Assembly: GCA_041662605.1 (NCBI GenBank)
Contig: JBAZSD010000049.1
Coordinates: 1-11,654, forward strand
Direction: 5' to 3'
Length of the DNA stretch: 11,654 nt
Origin: Desulfomonilaceae bacterium
GTDB taxonomy: Bacteria; Desulfobacterota; Desulfomonilia; Desulfomonilales; Desulfomonilaceae
The number at the start of each line of letters is the position of its first letter. Position 1 is the stretch's first letter. The position numbers were made by a program, and so were the translations under genes. Positions 1 to 7,412 of this stretch are shown here, piece by piece. The notes under the pieces were generated by a model. The model made no database searches, was not told the origin of the DNA, and was given only the letters and a program-made list of their open reading frames with translations.

Positions 1-12
1 CTTGTGATGCCT

Positions 13-36
13 AAAAAATCCCCGCCCGAAGGGCGG
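13..36 (-). terminator. Intrinsic terminator for the truncated Mrr-like gene
   Basis: Read on the minus strand, a perfect GC stem CCGCCC-TTC-GGGCGG (22-36) is followed after four bases by a run of six T (13-18). It begins about 15 bases after the TGA stop at 51-53. Stem, tight loop and T tract together are the classic rho-independent pattern. Confidence 0.85.
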
Positions 37-50
37 AATATAATCTCGAT

Positions 51-1259
51 TCACACCAGCGACTGTCTAAGAAAAAGAGGCCTCTGTCCATTTTCCGCTG
101 AACCAGTACATTTGAAACAAGCCTTGGGGTCAACTTCTCGTAAGTTTAGTTTACTAAATTCTTCCTTTTGGGATTGGACCGATAGTATACAAACAGAGCT
201 ACTGTGACCTGTTCCGAGATCTGTAGTGGTGACCCAACCATTAAACACAATACTGTCGATGGCCCCTGCAACATCGGTTGAATATAGTTCATATATGGTT
301 CGTAAAGTAATTTGATAAATTAGTGGGTCATAGAGTTTCTTGATTGCGGAATCAGAGAGCATAATTTCTTTAAAATTGTCTGAGGAAGTGATGTATTTCA
401 CCTCGGAAAGTTTCGGGACTAATGTAAGGTCTGGAAGGATATAGTCAACTATAATGGTTTTGTTTGTAGGATTATAATCTATATCAAAGTCTTGTGGAAA
501 CCACTCTGGATATGTTGAATTCGATAATACAGTTTCACAGTAGAAGATTACAGCCTCTGTATTGAGTTCAAGATAGTCTTGTTTTAGTGTTTCAATCTGT
601 ACATGCTGTTTTTTTTGGTTAGTCTCCCATTTTCCAAGCTCTTGATTCCAGTGTTCCAAACTTTTCTGAAAATTTGTCTTAGCTAATTCATTTTTTGCTT
701 CTATCTGGTTCTTCTCTCTTATCCATGTTTCGTAATCGTTTTGGAAGAGTTCCTCGGCAGCCTTAATTTTGGCGGCCTTGCGGGAACTAAGTAAATGGTC
801 GAGGAGGTTGATTTCCGGTCTATACTTGATGTGGGTTTTGATAGGTTCAGGTGGAATTGATACAGCGTTGGTTGGAAACGGCTTGCTTCTTGGGAAGGGT
901 TTTCGATCCTTTAATTTATCCCAATCAAGCTCAGTTGTTTTAGACAAAGCTGAGATAAGTATATTGTCTAGCTGGCTAATGGATTCTTGGGCTTCCCTCG
1001 TTCGACTGAAAGCAATTTCTTTCTTCTCATTTTTACTCAAAGCCTTGTTTCCGCGGTCAACTCGTCTTTGCCAGATGTCATCCCACTGGCGCAGTTGAGC
1101 ATCAGCCATTTCGTTAACAACATCCGGGTTCGAATGTTTTATTAAACGATACTTATTGAGGCCTTCGTGACGAACCTCTAATTGGTATGATGGGACTCGA
1201 CCTCTGCTTCTCCTTTGAGGGGCAGTTGCTCGTGCCAGAAAATAGGCCAAAGAACTCAA
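51..1259 (-). CDS. Mrr-like restriction endonuclease, N-terminal part only (catalytic domain missing)
   Basis: This 402-residue protein matches, from my memory of the family, the non-catalytic part of large Mrr-type restriction endonucleases (usually about 650-700 aa). Visible landmarks are an N-terminal YQLEVRHEGLNKY segment (25-37), a LDNIL...LDWDKLKDRKPFP segment (98-123), a charged coiled-coil-like region (about 160-230), a YCETVLSNSTYPEWFP block (240-255), an EVKYI block (286-290), a YQITLRTIYELY block (315-326) and a DSIVFNGWV...DPKACFK block (335-383). In full-length relatives the last block leads into a C-terminal Mrr_cat PD-(D/E)XK nuclease domain. Here only about 19 unrelated residues follow before the stop, then a terminator. 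The start is TTG at 1259, chosen because AAGGGGGA lies about 9 bases upstream and an in-frame stop lies a little further upstream. DNA cleavage by this protein alone is therefore unlikely; it may be a relic or a regulatory/decoy form. Confidence 0.8.
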   Translation of the reverse strand: MSSLAYFLARATAPQRRSRGRVPSYQLEVRHEGLNKYRLIKHSNPDVVNEMADAQLRQWDDIWQRRVDRGNKALSKNEKKEIAFSRTREAQESISQLDNILISALSKTTELDWDKLKDRKPFPRSKPFPTNAVSIPPEPIKTHIKYRPEINLLDHLLSSRKAAKIKAAEELFQNDYETWIREKNQIEAKNELAKTNFQKSLEHWNQELGKWETNQKKQHVQIETLKQDYLELNTEAVIFYCETVLSNSTYPEWFPQDFDIDYNPTNKTIIVDYILPDLTLVPKLSEVKYITSSDNFKEIMLSDSAIKKLYDPLIYQITLRTIYELYSTDVAGAIDSIVFNGWVTTTDLGTGHSSSVCILSVQSQKEEFSKLNLREVDPKACFKCTGSAENGQRPLFLRQSLV

Positions 1260-1261
1260 TG

Positions 1262-1501
1262 TTATTTTCCCCCTTCCCGGAATTTTTTACATGCCTTTTC
1301 TTTCTTTGTAATTGAAAAGTTCATTATTTGGCAAAATGCTTTTCTAGGCGTTAGTTTTTTGTTTTTCCGCAAAGCTTTTAAAAATATAAATTCTTCTCTC
1401 AAACGTGAATAGTATCTCGAAGTGTGCCACGCGTTTTTAGAGAACCGCTTTCGGGGATTCTTTTCCTTTAGCTCCATCTGGAGCAGGACTGCGGATACCA
1501 T
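1262..1501 (-). CDS. Possible small basic protein upstream of the Mrr-like gene
   Basis: This is an open frame of up to 79 residues, rich in Lys, Arg, Phe and Tyr, that I do not recognise. It ends with TAA at 1262-1264, only two bases before the TTG start of the Mrr-like gene, and its last codons contain that gene's ribosome binding site. The geometry would allow translational coupling. An extended -10 promoter lies just upstream, so the first ATG (1501) would be nearly leaderless; a second ATG lies at residue 9 (1477). Neither has a clear Shine-Dalgarno sequence. It could equally be an untranslated leader of about 250 bases. Confidence 0.35.
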   Translation of the reverse strand: MVSAVLLQMELKEKNPRKRFSKNAWHTSRYYSRLREEFIFLKALRKNKKLTPRKAFCQIMNFSITKKEKACKKFREGGK

Positions 1502-1512
1502 GTTTCTGATGG

Positions 1513-1521
1513 ATTATACCA
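1513..1521 (-). promoter_or_regulatory. Extended -10 promoter driving the Mrr-like gene region
   Basis: The minus strand carries TGGTATAAT, a consensus TATAAT hexamer with the upstream TG of an extended -10 element. No good -35 is seen at 16-18 bases spacing, as expected for this promoter class. The predicted transcript would start near 1506 and read through the small ORF into the Mrr-like gene. Confidence 0.55.
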
Positions 1522-1568
1522 TAGCATTTTCTTAGCTTAGATCCCATTAAATCTTATATAGGTAATGA

Positions 1569-1942
1569 GCGAGTCAAGTTTTGAAGAAGAATCAGGCCTA
1601 TTTGACGCGTGGCGTGTCGAGGAAACGATCCGTTTCATTAAACAGAGTTACAGACTGTAAGATATCAGGGTGTTGACGTATCAACGAATCAAAAATATGG
1701 CCGCATTGGTATTAGCGGTATGTTTCTTCGCTGCGGTTCATCTTGGTCGCAAACCTAAACTGGAGATCCTCGCCCTTCATGCCATAAACGCCGCCCAACG
1801 TATCTTTGGAATACCTGATTTTCATTACTATGCCATGCCTGATGGCATTAAGGAGATACTCACTAAAGCGGGCCATGACGCAATTTTTCACGAAAAGAAT
1901 AAGGGAATGCCCAATTCACAACTCTCGTTGGGATTAACCTAA
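1569..1942 (+). pseudogene. IS4-superfamily transposase, C-terminal fossil with frameshift and stop
   Basis: Joining two frames gives AYLTR (from 1596) and then WRVEETIRFIKQ (from 1610). This reproduces the Y-(2)-R-(3)-E-(6)-K signature of IS4-superfamily DDE transposases, including the last catalytic Glu. One base is missing at 1608-1610, between Arg and Trp. A TAA at 1658-1660 stands where relatives normally have Glu-Asp after YRL. Beyond it the frame stays open to 1942, with family-like segments VLTYQRIKNMAALVLAV and GIPDFHYYAMPDGIKEIL. The 5' two-thirds of the gene, including the first catalytic Asp residues, are absent, so the element is dead. The exact subfamily (IS1380, IS701 or another) is not resolved. 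Neither terminal repeat could be identified. Confidence 0.75.
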
Positions 1943-2204
1943 ATTTTTGGGGAAAGTCCTGCAATAATGACAACCTCAGTCCCTTGCACGAGCGAGAAGG
2001 CAACCTGCCATCAAAGGTGACATTCTACTAGCGTCTCACCAGTAAATCATGGAAATTCAGGTTCATCCGTCATAACAGCATCCCAAAAAACGCTTGGTCA
2101 TCGGATCATCCTGATAATTGCTTTAAGAGTGGACCATGGAGCGCGGCACGAAAGCACTTGATTTACGACGTTGGGCCTCCCAAAATACAGCCTCCAATCG
2201 ACTT

Positions 2205-3224
2205 TTAAGAGGGTGTTTGAAGCCAGCACCCCTGATCCTGTGAATCAAAGAATTCTACGTCTGTGAATGGACTGCATAGTTGAACGAGGCGTTCGAAATC
2301 ATGACACTTTTGCTCGACCTCTGTATATGTCTTGTTTCCCTTGTGGACTGAAATGGCCACCTTCGGAGTGTTAACCGTGATAAGCCTTTGAACAAGATGC
2401 ACATCGCTCTCACTCATAGACCAACCGTACACGAGAACATTTCCTGTGAGTGATGGAAGAACTATTTTGGAGACGGTACTTAGATATGGGCTACGACTGA
2501 TGGCCTTTGTTTTTTGTTGAGTGGTCCCCTCGCTGACAAACAGTGGACTTATATTATCATCTTCCCACCTTTTTAAGATGACATTCAATAAATTATTATC
2601 TTCTTGTCTCTGAATTTTCCTGTCGGAATTGGTGTCATCAGTTTCAAGACACAAATTTCCATGAGGATAAAACACCAGAGTCGATTTTTTAAGACCATTC
2701 CACCCCTGCCTGAGCTCATCCCATTTATTATACCGGAACTGATTGTTCTCATCTACGAAACAGTCCTTAAAATGGTTGCCGCCTATTTCTTCGTTTCCTG
2801 CCATTATCGCCCAGTAGACTAATAAATCATAATTCAAACTCACGACCGTGTGAAAGTTTTCCATGAATTTCCACATTGGCTTCAAAAGACGGAGCACTTT
2901 TTCATAAGGAACGTGAGTTTCGCGAACGGTTTCAATCAGCGCTTTCTTAATTTCGGAATAAACAGCTTCCGGAGTGTCATTGTCTATCCGCAAAGCTTGG
3001 TTGACGCGAGAAGTGTGCAACAGCATTTTTAGCACTAGTTCAAAGTCAGAGGTTTCCAAGTAATTAAATATCTCAGACACGTTAGGAGTTATGCGGCCAG
3101 TTCCCTCGGCTTCTTGCCTTAAGGATTGATACAAGAAGCCTTCATCAACAGCAGCACTGGCTCCATTCCCAAGAACCAAGATCTCAAAATTTTTCTCAAG
3201 TTCATCCCATGGTGTTAACGACAT
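2205..3224 (-). CDS. DUF4917 family protein, SIR2-like fold
   Basis: This 339-residue protein shows the landmarks of DUF4917. They are an N-terminal ILVLGNGAS nucleotide-loop-like motif (15-23), a DFELVLKMLL helix (60-69), VVSLNYDLLVYW (127-138), YPHGN (186-190), PLFVSEGTTQQK (227-238), SPYLS (245-249) and VLVYGWSMSESD (263-274). The GxGxS loop, the Asn of NYD (N131) and the His of HG (H188) match in order the residues used by SIR2-domain NADases such as ThsA, so NAD binding or hydrolysis is a reasonable inference, not proven. The start is the ATG at 3224, because GGAGG lies 6-7 bases upstream; a TTG at 3284 would add 20 residues but has no such site. The protein looks complete and soluble, with no signal peptide or membrane segment. 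It appears monocistronic, with decayed DNA on both sides. Confidence 0.8.
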   Translation of the reverse strand: MSLTPWDELEKNFEILVLGNGASAAVDEGFLYQSLRQEAEGTGRITPNVSEIFNYLETSDFELVLKMLLHTSRVNQALRIDNDTPEAVYSEIKKALIETVRETHVPYEKVLRLLKPMWKFMENFHTVVSLNYDLLVYWAIMAGNEEIGGNHFKDCFVDENNQFRYNKWDELRQGWNGLKKSTLVFYPHGNLCLETDDTNSDRKIQRQEDNNLLNVILKRWEDDNISPLFVSEGTTQQKTKAISRSPYLSTVSKIVLPSLTGNVLVYGWSMSESDVHLVQRLITVNTPKVAISVHKGNKTYTEVEQKCHDFERLVQLCSPFTDVEFFDSQDQGCWLQTPS

Positions 3225-3246
3225 CAGTGCCTCCTCATGAATGTTC

Positions 3247-3261
3247 TGACCAATATGGTCA
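3247..3261. promoter_or_regulatory. Palindrome TGACCA-ATA-TGGTCA upstream of the DUF4917 gene
   Basis: A perfect 6-bp inverted repeat with a 3-base centre lies 22 bases before the chosen ATG, just upstream of its ribosome binding site. It could be an operator or a small leader hairpin. If the upstream TTG start is used it is simply coding sequence. Confidence 0.35.
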
Positions 3262-3353
3262 ACCCTTTGCTCTGGATTAAACAAGACATCTATTTTCGGC
3301 GATTACGCCCCGTTAACTGTAAATCGTTGCATCATTCCGACGAAAACAGAAAT

Positions 3354-3381
3354 ATTATGCGAGAAGATTGTTCCCAGACAA
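3354..3381 (-). promoter_or_regulatory. Possible sigma-70 promoter for the DUF4917 gene
   Basis: On the minus strand, TTGTCT (3376-3381) and CATAAT (3354-3359) are separated by 16 bases. This matches four and five of six consensus positions. It would give a leader of about 125 bases containing the palindrome. It is only a motif match. Confidence 0.3.
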
Positions 3382-3461
3382 AAGAAATAATATCAAAAGG
3401 TTCCGGCGATGAACATCAATTACTTTTTTGCAGATCTGATACGACGGTTAATGTACTTTGA

Positions 3462-3707
3462 CAGTTTTCAAGATTTTCTGCTAAATGTATAGCTCGTCAT
3501 GGCTTATCTCAGGTCGTGACAAATTACGATAACCGACCAGAGCTGACAGCATTTCTTGCTGAATGATTAGTCTTCGCCCAACGCTGGAGGCATTTTCAGG
3601 TCGCAGTAAAAAAAACTCGTAAATTCATACTGAATCTTCTGGCCGCTAGTGCACCGGGATTCGACTCAGATTACTCGGGCCGCGAAAACAAGAAAATGAT
3701 TGACTGA
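3462..3707 (+). pseudogene. Unrecognised coding remnant interrupted by an in-frame TGA
   Basis: A single reading frame stays open from just after a TGA at 3459-3461 to a TGA at 3705-3707, broken only by a TGA at 3564-3566. The conceptual product has protein-like composition (HGLSQVVTNYDNRPELTAFLAE, then the stop, then LVFAQRWRHFQVAVKKTRKF and LLAASAPGFDSDYSGRENKK). A Trp or Arg codon mutated to TGA would explain it. No start codon with a ribosome binding site is visible and I do not recognise the family. Chance openness is possible over only about 80 codons. Confidence 0.3.
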
Positions 3708-3772
3708 TAGTCATGTTACAATCAATTTATCGGGGCGGATAGAGTCGTCGTCACTATAACGTCTATTAGTTC

Positions 3773-3929
3773 CAATCACGTCGCTTGCATTTCTCCGTCA
3801 TGCCACATGCAATAGAATTTGATTGAAGCCGTTATGGACTAGCATGTGTAATGCCGGAGGCAAGCGCCGTGGCGCCATAACCATTTTGCTTTTTCCTCAA
3901 CCATCTCAAGGCGTCGATCCTTGGTTAAA
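3773..3929. repeat. Diverged dispersed repeat, copy 1
   Basis: This stretch aligns in the same orientation and order with 8143-8301 and 8330-8468. Shared landmarks in order are TCACGTCGC (or TCACGCCGC), CATGCAAT, GCATGT, GGCAAGCG followed by a GC-rich run, a T-rich run ending in CCTC or CCCC, and GGCGTCGATCCTTGG, which is identical at 3910-3924 and 8282-8296. Its CCATCTCA segment resembles copy 3 more closely. The copies are strongly diverged. The nature of the repeat (decayed mobile element, MITE-like unit or RNA) is not known. Confidence 0.6.
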
Positions 3930-4032
3930 TTGCTATGGTCCAGGTATCCTAGCCTGAAATGTTTCGGTTTCAGCTATACAGAATTTGGAAGAAGGCATTG
4001 CCAGTCACGAAGACAAGTTGATCTCTCATTGA

Positions 4033-4051
4033 AACTATTCACTGAATAGTT
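4033..4051 (-). terminator. Stem-loop directly after the ankyrin gene stop
   Basis: AACTATTC-AGT-GAATAGTT on the minus strand forms a perfect 8-bp stem with a 3-base loop, two bases after the TAG stop. There is no T tract behind it and the stem is AT-rich, so it is a weak terminator or mRNA 3'-end hairpin at most. Confidence 0.4.
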
Positions 4052-4053
4052 CT

Positions 4054-6747
4054 CTATCGTTGAAAGAATTTTCCATCCGCTTCGACTGCCTCGGCTTCCA
4101 GCACAATTACGTGAACGGGAGCGCCGATGACCAATTGGCCTTTTATGACACTAACTATTTTGCCAATAACTCTGACTTCTTCATTAATCCTCGGGAGATA
4201 AGACGGAATGAGGTTCGACTTGAAGGCCCATTTCCCAGGAAGCACTTCGTCCGACCTTGAATAAGATGTTGTCTGAGTCTTACAGATGATCAAATCACCG
4301 TCCCTAGTCTCAATTCTTCCGTTCAGAACAATAAATCTCTCGTCCTTCGGTATGGACGTGGGTGGCTTCTCAACATAATCATCACCTGGCGCCGCATTAA
4401 ATTTTCTGATTGCATCTTCAAAAGACGTGTTCGGCTTCTCCTGTTCCGCATGAGTTTCGTGTTGTTTTGCTTCGGGGCGATCAGCGATATTAGCGACAAG
4501 TCCGACCAGGCGCCGATCTCTAAAAACCGTCAATGTTACTGCTTCACCAGGCGAACAGTTCCTAACTCTTGTTAGGAGATCTTTTACATCCTTGACTGTC
4601 GTTCCGTTAAATTTCAGGATGACATCTTTTACTATGACTCCAGCTTTTTGGGCTGGCGAATCGTGAGTGACTAGTACAACTAGTGCGCCATCAGTTGTTG
4701 ACATGCCCAAGGACCTGGCTAGTTCTGGCGAGAGATTTTGTATGTTCACACCAAGAAAGCCGCCCACAGGCTCTGGACTGTCCAATGCTCCTAAGCCAAC
4801 AGCAGTGTAGTTTGTAAGTAAATCGATCACTGGCCTATGGCGCAATTTCTCCGCGATGTTTAAAGCTGTCCCTGCTCTTTTGCTTTTCAAATTTATATCT
4901 GCGCCGTTTTTTAACAATAGTTTCACAAGGTCAACATTCCCCTCGGCGCTGGCCAACATCAGTGGAGTTAAACCATCGTTGTCTCTCAGGTCTGGCAAAG
5001 CGCCTTTCTCAAGAAGGCCTTTTGCAATAAAGATTCTGTTCCCTACAACGGAATAAAACAGGGCAGTGCGCCCTTTGGAGTCAAGAGCATTAACGTCTGC
5101 CCCTCTTTCCCAAAGTTGTTCCACAATTGGAGAATAGCCTCGAATCGAGGTCAACATGAGAGCGGAAGCGCCTTTCTTCGTCTTAGCGTTTACATCCGCG
5201 CCAGCATCGATAAGCCTTGTCGTTATCTCCTGAAGATTACTAGCGCAAGCTACTATCAGTGGGGTCCAGCCTTCAGAATCTCTTTGGTCAGGGGTAGCCC
5301 CAGCTTCGAGAAGTAATTTAACCATCTCCAGGGAATCACGACCCGCAGAGAAGTGTAGTGCGCTACTACCTTTTCTGTCCTTATTGTTTGGCGCGGCCCC
5401 ATGTTTCAACAACAACCTGGCCTCTTCAAGTCGATTGTGTTTTGCAGCCTCTAGTAAAGCAGTCCACCCGTCATCTTTCATTGATTTATCTGGCTTGGCT
5501 CCTGCTTCAAGAAGGGCTTCAAGCGCTTCGGGGCGGCCATTTGAAACAGCTAACATAACTGCCGTCTTACCCCTATTGTCAGCCGAGTCGGGGTCCGTCT
5601 TACCTTCTAACAGAACTTGTACAGTTTCAAGATTGCCCAGTTTGGATGCAGCCATAAGAGCCGTCAGCCCTCGCTTATCTCGCAAGTTTGAATTTGCCTT
5701 TTTGCTCAGGAGTAATTTTACTACTTCTGCATGCCCGTTTTCAGAAGCTAGCATTAGTGCAGTCTCACCAGAGCTGTTTGGCGTGTTTACGTTTGCCCCT
5801 TTGCTGACCAACAGATCAATTATGTCTAAATTCCCTCCTTCAGCCGCCAGCGTTAACGATGTGTCCCCGTCTTCGTCTCTTGCGTTTAGGTCCATTTTGT
5901 CGACTAAGAGAGCCTGCACGACCGGCAGGTGACCGTTCTTGGCTGCGTATATCAACGACGGAGGAGCGTGTTTAGATTCAGACTTCGGAATAATGTTTGC
6001 GCCTTTTTTTAAAAGCAATTTCACCACATCTGCGTAGCCTAGCGCCGAGGCGAGAAATATAGCTGGATAATTTCCATTTCGAGCTTTAGAGTCAACGTCA
6101 GCGCCTTTTTCTAAAACGCCACTGACGCTAACGACATCTCCAAGCATACAGGCTTTAACCAACTCGGAACCAAATTTGCCGTCAGCAGGTATACTTGCTC
6201 CTCTGTTTAGGAGACTTCGAACAACATCTCTATGGCCCTGTTTACAAGCCATTATTAATGCTGTCTCGCCGTTTTTGTCAGATACATTTAAATTGGAGCC
6301 CCATTGAATGAGAAGGGCAATGGTGTCCGTTGACCCCTTTCTGGACGCATACATAAGAGCGTCACGGCCTGATTTATCCTTGATGTGAACATTGGCCCCC
6401 TTTTCGAGCAACAGTCGAGCCGCTTGAGAGTGTCCACGCCTGCAGGCTTCTATTAGCGCTGTCTGCCCATCCTTTGTAGTAAGTTGGGCATGAGCCCCCG
6501 AGTTTAACAACTTGTCGACAATTTTATCACGACCCTCGCCGGCCGCCTTAATCAAGGGTGTTTGACCATCATCATCTCTTGCGTTTACATTTGCGCCTTT
6601 TCGTAACAGATCCTCCAGTCTGGCAGTATCTCCAATCCCTGCAACCTCGATCAGTTCCTGGTCCATCTCTCCTGCGATTGCGGGCGTTACTACGGACAAA
6701 AATGTGATGAAAATAATAACTGGTAGGCCAAAAAATGTGCGATGCAT
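4054..6747 (-). CDS. Exported ankyrin-repeat protein with PDZ domain and a novel C-terminal domain
   Basis: This is an 897-residue protein. Residues 1-25 are a signal peptide: MHRTFF, a hydrophobic core, and a likely cleavage at AIA|GE. About 18-19 ankyrin repeats of roughly 33 residues fill residues 27-648, with the recurring pattern DG-T-L--A---G----V--LL--GA--N--D. Residues 662-758 form an HtrA/DegP-type PDZ domain (GGFLGVNIQNL, then SPAQKAGVIVKDVILKFNGT). After a charged linker, about residues 800-897 form a beta-rich domain (FIVLNGRIETRDGDLIICKT ... VRVIGKIVSVIKGQLVIG) that I do not recognise; it could be an OB-like fold. The start is the ATG at 6747, with GGGGGT about 8 bases upstream and the signal peptide immediately after; an upstream TTG at 6804 is less likely. 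The domain order suggests a periplasmic binding or scaffolding protein, perhaps controlling a protease or envelope complex. It has no catalytic domain. It appears monocistronic. Confidence 0.88.
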   Translation of the reverse strand: MHRTFFGLPVIIFITFLSVVTPAIAGEMDQELIEVAGIGDTARLEDLLRKGANVNARDDDGQTPLIKAAGEGRDKIVDKLLNSGAHAQLTTKDGQTALIEACRRGHSQAARLLLEKGANVHIKDKSGRDALMYASRKGSTDTIALLIQWGSNLNVSDKNGETALIMACKQGHRDVVRSLLNRGASIPADGKFGSELVKACMLGDVVSVSGVLEKGADVDSKARNGNYPAIFLASALGYADVVKLLLKKGANIIPKSESKHAPPSLIYAAKNGHLPVVQALLVDKMDLNARDEDGDTSLTLAAEGGNLDIIDLLVSKGANVNTPNSSGETALMLASENGHAEVVKLLLSKKANSNLRDKRGLTALMAASKLGNLETVQVLLEGKTDPDSADNRGKTAVMLAVSNGRPEALEALLEAGAKPDKSMKDDGWTALLEAAKHNRLEEARLLLKHGAAPNNKDRKGSSALHFSAGRDSLEMVKLLLEAGATPDQRDSEGWTPLIVACASNLQEITTRLIDAGADVNAKTKKGASALMLTSIRGYSPIVEQLWERGADVNALDSKGRTALFYSVVGNRIFIAKGLLEKGALPDLRDNDGLTPLMLASAEGNVDLVKLLLKNGADINLKSKRAGTALNIAEKLRHRPVIDLLTNYTAVGLGALDSPEPVGGFLGVNIQNLSPELARSLGMSTTDGALVVLVTHDSPAQKAGVIVKDVILKFNGTTVKDVKDLLTRVRNCSPGEAVTLTVFRDRRLVGLVANIADRPEAKQHETHAEQEKPNTSFEDAIRKFNAAPGDDYVEKPPTSIPKDERFIVLNGRIETRDGDLIICKTQTTSYSRSDEVLPGKWAFKSNLIPSYLPRINEEVRVIGKIVSVIKGQLVIGAPVHVIVLEAEAVEADGKFFQR

Positions 6748-7118
6748 ATCATTTACCCCCATCAGGCGGTTCTCTGTGATAGTAGAGCAGCCCATTTTTA
6801 ACAATTCAGAGAATTCTAGTAAGAAATCGTCAGTTTCTGGTTATTGAATAGCTCAATGTAACAAACCCTCCACGAACAACCAAACCTTTTTCTATCAAAT
6901 TTTGTTCGACTCGAACAGAAACGTTGCAGTCTAGAAAGATCGATATTATGAGCTGAATACATACAGATGCAGGCGTAGTTTTTGGTGTCCATATTAGTGG
7001 CTAACAGCGCTGTGATTCAATGTCAAACCGTAATAGCTAGTGCGTGATAACAAGTTAGTATCATTAATAAATGTACATCCCCGAGTTAACTGATAACAAC
7101 AGGAGCAAGTCATTGGTC
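6748..7118. other. Upstream region of the ankyrin gene, no gene seen
   Basis: This AT-rich stretch has stops in all frames. It holds the palindrome at 6903-6917 and presumably the ankyrin gene promoter, but I could not pick a convincing -35/-10 pair. Confidence 0.4.
6903..6917. promoter_or_regulatory. Palindrome TGTTCGA-C-TCGAACA upstream of the ankyrin gene
   Basis: A perfect 7-bp inverted repeat around a single C lies about 155 bases before the ankyrin gene ATG. It looks like a dimeric regulator site. It is not a standard LexA box, which would have the half sites in the order CGAAC then GTTCG with four bases between. Confidence 0.35.
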
Positions 7119-7155
7119 TCTGACTACGGATCAGAAGGTAGGGAGTTCGTTTCTC
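7119..7155 (+). tRNA. Fragment of a tRNA-Arg(ACG) gene (anticodon arm to T loop)
   Basis: TCTGA-CTACGGA-TCAGA (7119-7135) is a perfect 5-bp anticodon stem with a 7-base loop carrying anticodon ACG. It is followed by a 5-base variable region AGGTA and a T-arm start GGGAG-TTCG. The T loop then reads TTT instead of the usual AAT, and only three bases of the 3' T stem remain. No D arm lies upstream and no acceptor or CCA lies downstream. It is a tRNA fragment, not a functional gene, and a likely scar of integration or recombination. Confidence 0.6.
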
Positions 7156-7412
7156 AAATAAAATGGACTTAGTTTTATTATTGGGGACGGTTTGTATTAT
7201 GTTCTGACTATTTAGCCCCAGCGCGTGTCATGGTATCTGGTACGGCATGTCGCCTAAAACGATTCGTTAAAGCCCATCGCCCTTTTTTCATACAATTTAT
7301 TTCTATGTCAATTTGTTTTGGAAAAAGAGAGGATGGGGTGGAGCAAATCCCGACGGTGGTTATCCCTTGTGACTATTTCTGGAACATCGTCTAACTAACA
7401 TCCTGATTTAAT

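Larger units (their letters stand above)
3462..4032. other. Gene-poor stretch between the DUF4917 and ankyrin genes
   Basis: No intact gene is supported here. It contains the interrupted ORF at 3462-3707 and the first copy of the diverged repeat at 3773-3929. The remainder shows many stops in all frames and no RNA gene I can recognise. Confidence 0.5.

Noticed and set aside
3564..3566. Selenocysteine codon
   Set aside because: No clear hairpin just after the TGA and no known selenoprotein family match; a decayed stop is simpler.
5384..5932. 182-codon open frame antisense to the ankyrin gene
   Set aside because: It is the mirror image of the ankyrin repeat periodicity in the real gene and has no features of its own.
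6903..6917. LexA/SOS box
   Set aside because: The half sites are in the reverse order (GTTCG then CGAAC) and spaced too closely for known LexA operators.
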